Shown here: one piece after another, positions 24,850-34,140 of the stretch
Layout: each line of letters opens with the position of its first letter
Numbering within the stretch: position 1 is the stretch's first letter
Assembly (NCBI RefSeq): GCF_001693515.2
Contig: NZ_CP042968.1
Location: 3,844,001-3,908,000 of the forward strand
Length of the DNA: 64,000 bases
Origin: Bradyrhizobium paxllaeri
GTDB lineage: Bacteria > Pseudomonadota > Alphaproteobacteria > Rhizobiales > Xanthobacteraceae
Direction: 5' to 3'
Program-made: the position numbers and the translations under genes
The notes under the pieces: model-generated
The model's database searches: none
Seen by the model: only the letters and a program-made list of their open reading frames with translations
What the model was told of the DNA's origin: nothing

Positions 24850-26142
24850 ATGAGTGAGAGGCCGCCCATTTCGCCACGAAGTCCGCGCGCTGCGCTGGAG
24901 CCGGAACAGGTGCCGCCGCCGCCGAGGCGATCGGAACGCGCCCGCAATCCCTTCGTGGTAGTGGGCAATGCCATCTTCACCATCCTGATCATTCTCATGA
25001 TCGGGGCGGGGACGGTCTATTATTACGGCAGGCAGATGCTGGAAACGCCGGGCCCGCTGAAGGAAGACAAGATCGTCAACATCCCTTCGCGGGCCGGCAA
25101 GCGAGACATCGCTGATGTGCTGCTGCGCGAAGGGGTGATCAACGTCAATCCCTGGGCATTCATCGGCGGCGTGTTTGCGCTGAAGGCGAGCTCCGACCTC
25201 AAGCCCGGCGAATACTCCTTCCAGAAGAATGCCAGCCTGCGCGATGTCATCGCCACCATCGTCGAGGGCAAGGTGGTGCAGCACGCCGTTACGATTCCCG
25301 AAGGCCTGACCTCCGAACAGATTGTGACACGCCTGCTCGACAACGACATCTTCGCCGGCTCGGTGCGGGAAATACCGCGCGAAGGCACGCTGTTGCCCGA
25401 GACCTACAAATTCCCGCGCGGCACCACGCGCGAGCAGGTGATTCAGCGCATGCAGCAGACCCAGAAACGGGTGCTTGCGGAAATCTGGGAGCGCCGCAAT
25501 CCGGACGTTCTGGTCAGGTCGCCGGAGCAACTCATCACGCTGGCTTCGATCATCGAGAAGGAAACCGGCCGGGCCGACGAGCGCAGCCGCGTGGCGGCGG
25601 TATTCACCAATCGCCTGCGGCAGCGGATCAAGCTGCAGTCGGATCCGACCATCATCTATGGCCTAGTCGGCGGCAAGGGAACGCTGGGCCGGCCGATCAG
25701 GCGCAGCGAGATCACGCAGCCGTCGCCCTACAACACCTACGTCATCGAAGGCCTGCCGCCGGGACCGATCGCGAATCCGGGCCGCGCGTCGCTTGAGGCC
25801 GCAGCCAATCCGGCGCGCACGCGCGACCTGTTCTTCGTGGCCGACGGAACGGGCGGGCACGCCTTCACCGAAACCTACGACGCGCACCAGAAAAACGTCG
25901 CCAAGCTCCGGGCGATGGAGAAGCAGATCCAGAACGACACCGTCGAACCATCGGAGGACGCGCCGCCGCCGACCGCGGCCGGCACGCCGGCCGATACCAA
26001 CCCGACCGCGACCACGCCGCGGCCGGGAGGGCAGAAAAAGCCGCCGCGTCCGGCAACACCCCCGGCGCCTGCGACGGCGCCCGCACCGGGCCGCCAAGGC
26101 GCCGCGCAGTCGACCACGACGCCACCGGTGGTTCAGCGCTGA
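24850..26142 (+). CDS. mltG: endolytic transglycosylase MltG
   Basis: MltG cleaves nascent glycan strands and so limits peptidoglycan chain length. The 430-residue protein has a Pro/Arg-rich cytoplasmic start, one transmembrane helix (about residues 35-58), a LysM-like segment and the YceG catalytic domain with LASIIEKETGRADER (catalytic Glu), AAVFTNRLRQRIKLQSDPT and YNTYVIEGLPPGPIANPG. From about residue 360 on there is a Pro/Ala/Thr-rich tail absent from E. coli MltG. It lies between fabF and yicC, the usual order. Confidence 0.94.
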   Translation: MSERPPISPRSPRAALEPEQVPPPPRRSERARNPFVVVGNAIFTILIILMIGAGTVYYYGRQMLETPGPLKEDKIVNIPSRAGKRDIADVLLREGVINVNPWAFIGGVFALKASSDLKPGEYSFQKNASLRDVIATIVEGKVVQHAVTIPEGLTSEQIVTRLLDNDIFAGSVREIPREGTLLPETYKFPRGTTREQVIQRMQQTQKRVLAEIWERRNPDVLVRSPEQLITLASIIEKETGRADERSRVAAVFTNRLRQRIKLQSDPTIIYGLVGGKGTLGRPIRRSEITQPSPYNTYVIEGLPPGPIANPGRASLEAAANPARTRDLFFVADGTGGHAFTETYDAHQKNVAKLRAMEKQIQNDTVEPSEDAPPPTAAGTPADTNPTATTPRPGGQKKPPRPATPPAPATAPAPGRQGAAQSTTTPPVVQR

Positions 26143-26262
26143 GGCCCGGCAGGTTGTGCAGGTGTTCCGGCGACCGTCGGAACGCAATTCCACTTTGGCG
26201 GAAATCGGCTTAAGGTCGCGCCGTCCCTATCGAGTCTCGAAATCCCTGGAGAATGTTACGCG

Positions 26263-27150
26263 ATGGCGCTATCGAGCATGACCGGTTTTGCCCGGAGCCA
26301 CGGCGCCAGCGGCCCCTATACGTTCGAGTGGGAATTGAAGTCGGTCAATGCCAAGGGCTTTGACCTGCGGTTGCGCCTGCCGCCCGGCTGGGACGAACTG
26401 GAAGCGCTGGCCAAGAAGCGCGCCGGCGAGGTGCTGTCGCGGGGCACGGTCTACGCCAATCTCAACGTCAAGCGCGCCAACGCGGTCTCGACCGTGCGCA
26501 TCAATGAGGATGTGCTCGCTTCCGTCGTGAAGGTCGCAGGCGAACTCGCCGCCCGGATTGACGCGGTGGCGCCCAGCATCGACGGGCTGCTCGGCATCAA
26601 GGGCGTCATCGAGGTCGTCGAGCCCGAAAGCGACGAGGCGGAAGACAAGGCGGCGAGGGAGGCGGCAGCCATGGCCTTCGAGCAGGCGCTCGGCAACCTC
26701 GTCGAGATGCGCTGCCGCGAAGGCGCGACGCTCGGCCAAATCCTCAACCAGCGCATGGATGAGATCGAGAGGCTGGCGAAAAAAGCCGAGGCCGCGCCCG
26801 GCCGCAAGCCGGAGGCGATCAGGGCGCGTCTGGCCGAGCAGGTGGCGGCGCTATTGGAGACTTCCGAACGCTTCGACGCTGACCGGCTCAATCAGGAAGC
26901 GATCCTGATCGCGACCAAGGCCGACATTCGCGAGGAACTCGACCGCATCGCCTCGCATGTCGCGCAGGCGCGCGAGATGATCGGCAAGGGCGGACCGGTC
27001 GGGCGGCGGCTCGACTTCCTGGCCCAGGAATTCAACCGCGAGGTCAACACCTGCTGCTCCAAGTCGAACGACCTGGAATTGACCCAGACCGGGCTCGAGA
27101 TGAAGAACGTGGTCGAGCAATTCCGCGAGCAGGTCCAGAATCTGGAGTGA
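26263..27150 (+). CDS. YicC family protein (endoribonuclease-like)
   Basis: This 295-residue member of the YicC/YloC family, whose members have been reported to act as endoribonucleases, shows both family blocks. The N-terminal one is SSMTGFARSHGASGPYTFEW, with LKSVNAKGFDLRLRLP. The C-terminal DUF1732 block includes FLAQEFNREVNTCCSKSND and MKNVVEQFREQVQNLE. The start is the ATG at 26263. gmk follows 3 bp after the stop, so they are co-transcribed, as in most Rhizobiales. Confidence 0.92.
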   Translation: MALSSMTGFARSHGASGPYTFEWELKSVNAKGFDLRLRLPPGWDELEALAKKRAGEVLSRGTVYANLNVKRANAVSTVRINEDVLASVVKVAGELAARIDAVAPSIDGLLGIKGVIEVVEPESDEAEDKAAREAAAMAFEQALGNLVEMRCREGATLGQILNQRMDEIERLAKKAEAAPGRKPEAIRARLAEQVAALLETSERFDADRLNQEAILIATKADIREELDRIASHVAQAREMIGKGGPVGRRLDFLAQEFNREVNTCCSKSNDLELTQTGLEMKNVVEQFREQVQNLE

Positions 27151-27153
27151 CCG

Positions 27154-27807
27154 ATGACGGCTGGTGGTTTCGACGGGGTTGAGCGGCGCGGGCTGATGTT
27201 CGTGCTGTCGTCGCCGTCTGGCGCGGGCAAGACGACGCTGTCGCGTATGCTGCTTGAGCGCGAGCCGGGGCTGAAGATGTCGGTCTCGGCGACGACGCGC
27301 GCGATGCGGCCGGGCGAGGTCGAGGGACGCGACTATTTCTTCGTCGATAAGCCGAAATTCGAGAAAATGGTGGAGCAGGGCGAACTGCTCGAATGGGCGA
27401 CCGTATTCGACAATCTCTACGGCACGCCGCGTGAACCGGTCGAAGCGGCATTGTCGGCGGGGCAGGACGTTTTGTTCGACATAGACTGGCAAGGCACCCA
27501 GCAACTGCATCAGAAGGCGAGCGTCGATGTCGTCCGCGTCTTCATCCTGCCGCCGTCCGCCGCTGATCTGGAGAAGCGGCTGCACACGCGGGCGCAGGAT
27601 TCGGACGAGGTGATTCGCGGGCGCATGAGCCGGGCCACGCACGAACTCAGCCATTGGGCGGAATACGACTATATCGTCGTCAACCAGAACGTCGATGACG
27701 CCTTTGCCGAGGTGCAATCGATCCTCAAGGCGGAGCGGCTCAAGCGTGAGCGCCGCACCGGTCTCACCGAGTTCGTTCGCAAGCTGCAGGGGCAGCTGGA
27801 AAAATAG
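27154..27807 (+). CDS. gmk: guanylate kinase
   Basis: Gmk converts GMP and ATP to GDP and ADP. The 217-residue protein has the P-loop SSPSGAGKTT (19-28), the GMP-binding segments SATTRAMRPGEVEGRDYFFV and FDIDWQGTQQL, and the lid RGRMSRATHELSHW. It is 3 bp after yicC and convergent with the next gene, with only 18 bp between stops. Confidence 0.96.
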   Translation: MTAGGFDGVERRGLMFVLSSPSGAGKTTLSRMLLEREPGLKMSVSATTRAMRPGEVEGRDYFFVDKPKFEKMVEQGELLEWATVFDNLYGTPREPVEAALSAGQDVLFDIDWQGTQQLHQKASVDVVRVFILPPSAADLEKRLHTRAQDSDEVIRGRMSRATHELSHWAEYDYIVVNQNVDDAFAEVQSILKAERLKRERRTGLTEFVRKLQGQLEK

Positions 27808-27825
27808 CCGCCGCTTCCGTTTCGG

Positions 27826-28926
27826 TCAGGTCTGCGCGCTGCGGGCGAGGCGGGCCAGCATTTCCGTCATCTGCTGTTCGCGATCGCGATCCTGCGGCGC
27901 CGGTCGCCGCTCCTGAGGGGCGCGCACGCGCTCCTGTGGCGCGTATGATTGGGGCGCGCGCGGCCGTTCGCGGGGCACGCGCGCTGCTCGTTCCTGCGGA
28001 ACGTGCGTATTGTGCACAGCGGCGACGGGGCGGCGCAGCCGGGCGTCTTCGTCTTGGAACATCGGCTGGGCTGAGGGCTGGGGCGCGCGCCTGGTGCGGG
28101 CGGAATCCCACATCTTGCGCCGCTTCTTGCGCATGGCGCGGCGAGCGCGCATGCGGCCGATCCTCACCATCGCGCTGACGATGATGCCGGCGAGCGCGAG
28201 CGCGGCGGCGATGACGAGAAGCAGCATCTGCAGCGACGCCGTCGGCTTTGCCGTCGTCACCGGTTCTGCCGGGGCGGGCGTGATCTGATCCACGGCGGGC
28301 TGCTGCACTTCCGCAGCCGGAGCCGGCGGCGGCTGGGTTGTTGCGGGCGTCGCGGCGGCGGCCACCTGGAGCGCGGCCGGCGTGGTCGAAACGCTCGCGG
28401 CGGTCGGCGCATCGTTCCAGCGCATCGACGACAGCGGCGACGGCGCCAGCACGTTCGGCATGCTAGCGCGTTGGCTGTTCTCGGCGAGCACCGTGCCGGT
28501 CGATCGCGGATCGGCCTTGGCGGGCTCGGCGCGGGGCGGCTGGGACACCCATTCGGCGCGGGCGTCGGAGACCGATTTGCGTGCAGCCGGCTGCGGTGCC
28601 TCTGCGGCGGCCGAAGACGGCGCAGGTGCCGACGCAGGCGGCGCGGCGCGGGCGAACTTGTCGTCGGCCTTGTCGCTCTCCTCGCGCAGATACCAGCACT
28701 GGCGCTTGGTCGTGCGATCGATGCGATAGTACCAATGGCTGCCGGCGGGCGTTGCGCCCTTCGGCGACGACAGGCAGTTATCGGCCGCGGCTTGCGCGAC
28801 TTGCGTTGAGGTTTCCGCCGCCTGTTCCGCCGATTGGGCCCGGAGATCCGTCACAGTGGCCAGATTGGTTGCTGCCACAATGCCGGCAACGAATACCGGG
28901 ACGGATTTCACGGAACGGTACGACAT
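27826..28926 (-). CDS. hypothetical exported, Pro/Ala-rich membrane protein
   Basis: The 366-residue protein starts at the ATG at 28926. It has a signal peptide or N-terminal anchor (about 1-29). A short conserved-looking segment near residues 50-75 (AGSHWYYRIDRTTKRQCWYL) is rich in aromatics with two Cys nearby. A long Ala/Pro-rich stretch follows, then one transmembrane helix (LLLVIAAALALAGIIVSAMV) and an Arg-rich cytoplasmic tail. The WYYR/QCWYL block looks like a small periplasmic domain; I do not know its function. The gene is convergent with gmk and leads a leftward-reading group of exported-protein genes. Confidence 0.65.
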   Translation of the reverse strand: MSYRSVKSVPVFVAGIVAATNLATVTDLRAQSAEQAAETSTQVAQAAADNCLSSPKGATPAGSHWYYRIDRTTKRQCWYLREESDKADDKFARAAPPASAPAPSSAAAEAPQPAARKSVSDARAEWVSQPPRAEPAKADPRSTGTVLAENSQRASMPNVLAPSPLSSMRWNDAPTAASVSTTPAALQVAAAATPATTQPPPAPAAEVQQPAVDQITPAPAEPVTTAKPTASLQMLLLVIAAALALAGIIVSAMVRIGRMRARRAMRKKRRKMWDSARTRRAPQPSAQPMFQDEDARLRRPVAAVHNTHVPQERAARVPRERPRAPQSYAPQERVRAPQERRPAPQDRDREQQMTEMLARLARSAQT

Positions 28927-29096
28927 CGATAACCCCGGCAACGCTTACGCAACGCGACGCTTGATGCACCCAATCTGGTCACAGACTTGGGTCGCAATGA
29001 GCCGCAATTTCGGAGCGGTTGGGGTTTAATTGCGGCTTGCGCGCTGCCTCAATCGAGGCGAGCTAAGGTCATGAAAAACCGGTGGAAAACTGGCTT

Positions 29097-29618
29097 CTAT
29101 TGTTTAGAAGCCGTCCAACGACCGGTACATCCGTCCGACCGCGTGAACGAGCCGGAGCCACTGCGGCCGGAGAAGCGCCCGGTGCTGGTCCAGCTCAAGC
29201 CCTGGACCGATCCGCCGCTCCGCGTCGCGCCATTGGCGCTGACCGATCCGGAGCTCAATTCGCCGGAAATTCTGCCCCCGGAGATGACGAATCGCTCGGT
29301 CGCGCTGCCGCACGGCGTGCCCACGGCCACGGAAACCCAGGAGCCGTCGAAATTACCGCCGCCACCGCTTCCACCTCCACCGCCGCTTTTTCCCGATGCC
29401 CGGCGCGGCTCGTCGGATTCGGACTTGGCGCGGCGCGCCGGCTTGGAGGGTTCGACGGTGCGCGGGGCCTCGCGCGAGCCGGACAGCGATTTCTCGTCAT
29501 TGCCGATGCTGCCGCCGGCGCTGCCGGATTGCGCTACCGCCGCGCCACCGATAGCGACGAGAATCGCGAAGGAGAGGAGGCCTGTTCGGAGCGAATGGTG
29601 AGCCGGGTATTTCATCAT
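29097..29618 (-). CDS. secreted protein of unknown function, tandem paralog A
   Basis: This 173-residue exported protein starts at the ATG at 29618. A signal peptide (ending GAAVAQ) is followed by SGSAGGSIGNDEKSLSGSRE, a basic linker (KPARRAKSESDEPRRAS), a poly-Gly/Ser run and a C-terminal domain starting FDGSWVSVAVGTPCG and ending in SGRSGSGSFTRSDGC and GRWTASKQ. The domain has one Cys near each end, suggesting a disulfide. The FDGSW opening and repeating beta-strand pattern suggest a small beta-sandwich. The next gene upstream is a clear paralog. Confidence 0.65.
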   Translation of the reverse strand: MMKYPAHHSLRTGLLSFAILVAIGGAAVAQSGSAGGSIGNDEKSLSGSREAPRTVEPSKPARRAKSESDEPRRASGKSGGGGGSGGGGNFDGSWVSVAVGTPCGSATERFVISGGRISGELSSGSVSANGATRSGGSVQGLSWTSTGRFSGRSGSGSFTRSDGCTGRWTASKQ

Positions 29619-29658
29619 GAACTGTTCCAATATTTCCCGGCTGCGGTGAGCAGCCGCG

Positions 29659-30162
29659 CTATTGCTTGGACGCTGTCCATCGGCCGCTGCATCCATCGGA
29701 TTGCCTGAAAGTCCCGGAGCCGCTTCGGCCGGAAAGTCGACCGACGCTGGTAGCGGTGACGCCGCTGGAAGTGTTGATCGCGCTGACTGCGCCGTTCGGG
29801 CTGACCCGTCCGCTCACACCTTGGCCGATGATTCTGCCGCTGCTGACCACGACCGCGTTGCGGCTGCTGCCGGAGCAGGTGGTGCCTACGCTGTTGACGA
29901 CCCACGCGCCGTCGAAACTGCCAACACCTCTACCGCTGCCCTGCGAAGCGCGGCGCGGCTCGTCTGCCTCGGGCTTGCTGCGTCGTGCGGGCTTTTCCGA
30001 TTCAGTTGCGCGAGGCGGTTCGCGCGAACCGGACAGCGATTTTTCGTCGTTGCCGATACTGCCGCCGGCGCTGCCGGATTGCGCGGGGCCGGCGCCGAAT
30101 GCAGCCGAGGCCAACATGGCGAAGAAGACAATCCGGATCGAGCGGTGGACGGCAATTCGCAT
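29659..30162 (-). CDS. secreted protein of unknown function, tandem paralog B
   Basis: The 167-residue paralog of the neighbouring product lies 40 bp upstream of it on the same strand. It shares the blocks SGSAGGSIGNDEKSLSGSRE, KPARRSKPEADEPRRAS, FDGAWVVNSVGTTCSG, SGRSGSGTFRQSDGC and GRWTASKQ, but has a different signal peptide and no poly-Gly run. It lies 33 bp after the caspase gene stop, so the three could be co-transcribed. The two proteins are diverged enough that the duplication is not recent. Function unknown. Confidence 0.68.
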   Translation of the reverse strand: MRIAVHRSIRIVFFAMLASAAFGAGPAQSGSAGGSIGNDEKSLSGSREPPRATESEKPARRSKPEADEPRRASQGSGRGVGSFDGAWVVNSVGTTCSGSSRNAVVVSSGRIIGQGVSGRVSPNGAVSAINTSSGVTATSVGRLSGRSGSGTFRQSDGCSGRWTASKQ

Positions 30163-30195
30163 AAGCAGATGTTTCCAACAACTTGAGTGTAAATC

Positions 30196-31545
30196 CTAGC
30201 GGCCCGATCCATCCGCACAGACCGCGCCAATAATACGGCAGGATTTGCCGGCCTTGCCGCACTCGTCAAGCGCGGCGTCCTTCGCACGCTGCACGCTGTC
30301 GCGCTGGACCAGCGACCATGATTTGTCCGAGATCGCGAATGCGCCGCACCGCGCCCCGTAAAAGCTCAACTCCATCGGACATTTGCTGGTGCCGCAATTC
30401 TTCAGCGCGTCGTCGATCGCAGCCCGCCGCGACGAATGATTCCAGGACATGCCCCATTTGTCGCTGTCGGGCCCGTAGACGATCGAGCCCCACGGTTTCA
30501 GGTCTTCCATCTTGCGCAGCCGCGTCAGCACGCCTTCGGTGGCGTCGCCGGTCGGCGTCATCTTCACCTTCTCCTGAAACCTGGAGATCGCAACGCGCAT
30601 GCCGTTCTTGCTGTCGAGCGGTTCCGGATCGTAATTGAGCTCGAACAGGCGATCGCTCAATTCACGCAGCAGAATGGGATCCTTGATCGGCGTGCGATCG
30701 GGATCTGGTCGCAACGTTGAGGTCAGCGGTTGGGGCTGCGGCGCGACGGCGACCTGCTGCGGTGCCGGAGCAGGGGGCACGAAATAGAAATTGCCGTCGA
30801 TCGGCGAGGAGGAGACCCAGGGCTGCTGCGATCCGCCGGTCTGGCGTTTCACGGCAAGGCCGACCTGGTTGAAGGTTTGAAAAATGTCGAGCCCGGCCTG
30901 CTTGATCGTCGAGGCAAGTGCCTTCGTATAGGGGCTGTGACCGTCGGTGCCGTCGAGCGCGACATTGCCGGGCTGTGTCGCATAGGAGATCAGCGTGCCC
31001 TCGGGCGCGCGCATCTGCGCCAGACCGCCGTCGGAGGCGCGCAAGCCGCGCGCGCCGAACGGATTGTTCCGGCAGGCATCGAGGATCACCATGTTGAGCC
31101 GCGTGCCCGAGCCCTGCATCTGCCGCAGCACGAGATTGACGTCGACCATTTGGAAATCGACATCGGCCTCGCGCACAGGGTTGGCGCTGACCGGGACCAG
31201 ATAGTTCGAGCCGGAGACCTGCACGCCGTGGCCGGCGTAATAGAACAGCGCGACGTCGGCGCCCTGTACCTGGCGGCCGAAATTCTGCACGGCCAAATCC
31301 ATCGCGGGCTTGTCGAGATCGAGCTGGGCGCGACCGCCGATCAGCGTGAAGCCGAGACCTGCCAGCGTCTCCGCCATCAGCGCCGCATCGTTGCGCGGGT
31401 TATCGAGCCGCGTCACGTTTTGATAGGCGGAGTTGCCGATGACGAGCGCGACGCGCTTTTCGGCGGCGGCGGGCGTAGCGAAGAGCAGGGCGGCCAACAG
31501 CGCCAGCGCCCAATACCTCCAGCTACCCCCAATGGCCCCGCACAT
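30196..31545 (-). CDS. caspase-family (C14) protease with DUF4189 tail
   Basis: This 449-residue exported orthocaspase starts at the ATG at 31545, with a signal peptide ending TPAAAEKRVALVIG. The peptidase C14 domain (about 30-260) has the catalytic His in FYYAGHGVQ (H106) and the catalytic Cys in LDACRNNPF (C158). A Pro/Gln linker follows, then a peptidoglycan-binding-like helical segment (about 300-340). The last 90 residues form a DUF4189-type domain with several Cys (ALKNCGTSKCPMELSFYGARC, CRIIGAVCADG). The long upstream frame reaching 31824 runs into repeat DNA and is not coding. Prokaryotic caspases cleave after Arg/Lys; the substrate is unknown. Confidence 0.85.
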   Translation of the reverse strand: MCGAIGGSWRYWALALLAALLFATPAAAEKRVALVIGNSAYQNVTRLDNPRNDAALMAETLAGLGFTLIGGRAQLDLDKPAMDLAVQNFGRQVQGADVALFYYAGHGVQVSGSNYLVPVSANPVREADVDFQMVDVNLVLRQMQGSGTRLNMVILDACRNNPFGARGLRASDGGLAQMRAPEGTLISYATQPGNVALDGTDGHSPYTKALASTIKQAGLDIFQTFNQVGLAVKRQTGGSQQPWVSSSPIDGNFYFVPPAPAPQQVAVAPQPQPLTSTLRPDPDRTPIKDPILLRELSDRLFELNYDPEPLDSKNGMRVAISRFQEKVKMTPTGDATEGVLTRLRKMEDLKPWGSIVYGPDSDKWGMSWNHSSRRAAIDDALKNCGTSKCPMELSFYGARCGAFAISDKSWSLVQRDSVQRAKDAALDECGKAGKSCRIIGAVCADGSGR

Positions 31546-31559
31546 CTCTAATAAAACCT

Positions 31560-32290
31560 CATAATGAAATGCCGACAGGTTATCAGGCGGCGCGCTGCCC
31601 GAAAAGCAGCGCGGCGTTGCAAACCGGATGCCCGGAAGGGGTATGCCGGTGCTCTGCTGCGCGTCGTGCTGTTTTCGACAGGTGTGGCCGGCATCGGATA
31701 CGACATCGCGATCTCGCGGCGCGTCGCGCCCGAAGTTATGCCTCGACGATACCCTCGAAAACAGAGGGCGCAGGGAAAGCCGGGTGCCCATGACACCCGC
31801 AGTCGTGCGCACAACAATGCACACGGCAGACCGCAGGTGCGCCGGAACACCCAGCTTTCCCTGCGCGATGGTTTTAACGGCTTATGCCGCGTTCTCCCCG
31901 GAGCCGAATTCCTCTGGCCTCCGTCGCCGACGGATTGACGATTGATCGAAAGCCCGGTCGGGCCCGACAATCTCCATCGGCTTGACACCAGCAACGGGTG
32001 CCAGGACTGCGCGGTTTTGCCGTCCACGGCTTCCCCGGACCGAAGCGCTCCAACCGGCCCGCATGCTGCCGGAAGAAGTTTTCGCCGAGGCGTTTAAGCG
32101 CCGGTCGTCTGCGCGCGACGTCCGCTCACGGAAGAACCGCCCTGCGAACCCATCGCGCGCCCGAACGCTGCCGCGTCCACCGCCACCCGCCCCAACGTTC
32201 GTGACGCTGGCCAACGCCCCTCTGTATCGAGGACGGGATAGCGGGAGTTGTAGGATTGATTTGGGTGCCGCGTTAAGCGAAAAATTTTGA
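31560..32290. repeat. dispersed Bradyrhizobium-type intergenic repeat
   Basis: This 948-bp gap (31546-32493) has no credible gene. Conceptual translations give fragments (TEGAGKAGCP, PSFPCAMVLTAYAA, PATGARTARFCRPR, FVTLANAPLYRG) of a kind I recognise from a long, degenerate element scattered between genes in Bradyrhizobium genomes and often miscalled as ORFs. Several frames on both strands are open because of GC content. The boundaries are approximate. The remainder (32291-32493) is AT-richer and should hold the promoter of the next gene. Confidence 0.6.
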
Positions 32291-32493
32291 GTGGGGGTGG
32301 AATAAGTTTCTTGCCAGGAGGGGCAAATCAGTGATTGGGGCGGCACCAGCGAAAATCGCGCGAGCGCACGGAAAATGTATTGAGTGAACTAGCCATAATT
32401 CCTGCATTGTGTAGTTGCGTCTGACGAAGTCCCTCTGCTACAGATTGTCTGCGGATTAATTTGCTGCCAAGGCATTTTATTTGGAGATTTGGT

Positions 32494-34056
32494 GTGAGGC
32501 TATTTGCCTGTTTGATCGTCGTTTCCTTCATTTTCGGTTTGTCACCCGCAAGCGCAGGATGCACCGATAGTTGGGAGGCTTTCGGAAACTGTGTAATCAG
32601 CGGTCCAAGCGCCGGCCAGGGAATGCCGGAAGATCGCAGATTGATGTCTATCAGTCATTCATCGCGGACACCGATGAATAAGAGTGACATGTACGGCGTG
32701 ACTATTCAGTGCAGTGTCAGCGACGTTACCAACAACGTTGGTTGGAATCCCTTCGTTGCCGAGAATCTCGTTACAAGTCACGTCGTGGCATTGACCACAA
32801 GCAAGCTCGCGCAAGCCGACCTACCGACCGTCGACAAATCTCGCGCTACGATCACCGTCTTTTCGGTGGCTGGTGACGATCGGTCGCGAAAGGTCTTTTT
32901 GAATAAGAACTGCAGATCCCACTTCCTGGTTTCCGGAAGGGAAGCCTTATTTCTTGCCGCCACGGCAAACCAAACGACAACCAATACGCCTGGGCCTCTC
33001 ACGCGAATAATCTATGAAGCAATCCAGGTTGCCATACCTATTCTTCCCTTGATCAAGGGTACCTCACTCGCCAGCACGATTGTGGGTGATGTCGCGAAGA
33101 CAGAAGACCCGTTGAAGAAGGTGATTGCCGAGTTGGACAAGGGGCGTACATACACAAAGTCAGACGATCTTTTCGTCGGCGATAACATTATCCGGACACC
33201 ATATAGTCGGGTGAACGTTCGTGTCTCAAAGATCAAATCGTTGCTCGACCCTCCCAATGCTGACTTCTTGAAGATATTCGAAGACGCCACCGATGCGGCG
33301 CAAGCATCGCTGGCTCTGAGCGCTGCCGCGGCTCCGGGCCAGAAATGTGGGGAATTTTCAACCGGATTGAAGGGGCGCAATTTCTCGCCGTCTGATATTG
33401 CATATGCTCTTGTGCTTGCGTCACAGGCCGCAAACTTGACGCGTACCAATACGCTCGAATGCATGTCCTCGCGCTATGCTCTTCAGGCGCTGGACAGTCG
33501 CATTTTGCCGGCTTGGAATAGGTACAACGGTACAAACTACACGGCCGCCGATGCGACCAGCTATTTTGCTGCCACTGGAGGAAACGTCGTTGCTCAACCA
33601 AGATTTGACAGATGGGCAGTTCAACTTCGAGTACTGGTCCAGATAGTGGGTGGGTACCTGCAATCCGGCGGCACGCTGCCTGTAGTCTGGTCCGATTATT
33701 ACACGGATCCGGTACATCTCACCAATACAACGAGTTACTATTCTACGGCGTTCGGAGAATCCGATCCGCCGCTCGGCGAGGTGCTCGCTACATTAGTTGA
33801 AAAGAAATTCAGGCGCGCAGGGTGTCTCACCTCAGATACGGATGCGCTCGCAGCTATCGTATTGTTTCGATCTTCCGATGCAACCCAAAAGCAGTTTAAG
33901 CCGACGGACACTGCGGTCATGCGCGTCTGGTTCAACGAAAAACAGCGCATTTCACGGCTGCAAATTGACTACGATGTAGATTTGCTTGAGAAAGCCCTTA
34001 ACGGGCGACGGAACCGCATTTGTGGAGAAGACTTGGAAGTCTTGGCTCCCACGTAG
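32494..34056 (+). CDS. exported protein of unknown function, AT-rich gene
   Basis: The 520-residue protein begins at the GTG at 32494, which has GGAG 11 bases upstream and yields a clean signal peptide (RLFACLIVVSFIFGLSPASA). A TTG at 32461 is an alternative. The mature part has many Cys (for example GCTDSWEAFGNC near the N-terminus, RAGCLT and RRNRICGED near the C-terminus) but no motif I recognise. Codon use is visibly AT-richer than the neighbours, with many third-position A/T codons, suggesting horizontal acquisition. It sits between a dispersed repeat and an inverted repeat. Confidence 0.6.
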   Translation: MRLFACLIVVSFIFGLSPASAGCTDSWEAFGNCVISGPSAGQGMPEDRRLMSISHSSRTPMNKSDMYGVTIQCSVSDVTNNVGWNPFVAENLVTSHVVALTTSKLAQADLPTVDKSRATITVFSVAGDDRSRKVFLNKNCRSHFLVSGREALFLAATANQTTTNTPGPLTRIIYEAIQVAIPILPLIKGTSLASTIVGDVAKTEDPLKKVIAELDKGRTYTKSDDLFVGDNIIRTPYSRVNVRVSKIKSLLDPPNADFLKIFEDATDAAQASLALSAAAAPGQKCGEFSTGLKGRNFSPSDIAYALVLASQAANLTRTNTLECMSSRYALQALDSRILPAWNRYNGTNYTAADATSYFAATGGNVVAQPRFDRWAVQLRVLVQIVGGYLQSGGTLPVVWSDYYTDPVHLTNTTSYYSTAFGESDPPLGEVLATLVEKKFRRAGCLTSDTDALAAIVLFRSSDATQKQFKPTDTAVMRVWFNEKQRISRLQIDYDVDLLEKALNGRRNRICGEDLEVLAPT

Positions 34057-34140
34057 CTGGTTAGGCGCACCACCGACCAAAATTTCGGCGACTTTACACG
34101 GCTTGCATCGATGTGGAGGTCGGACATGAAAATGTCACGC

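Noticed and set aside
31548..32027. Leftward and rightward ORFs in the 31.5-32.3 kb gap
   Set aside because: They are translations of a dispersed repeat, with open frames on both strands and no ribosome binding sites.
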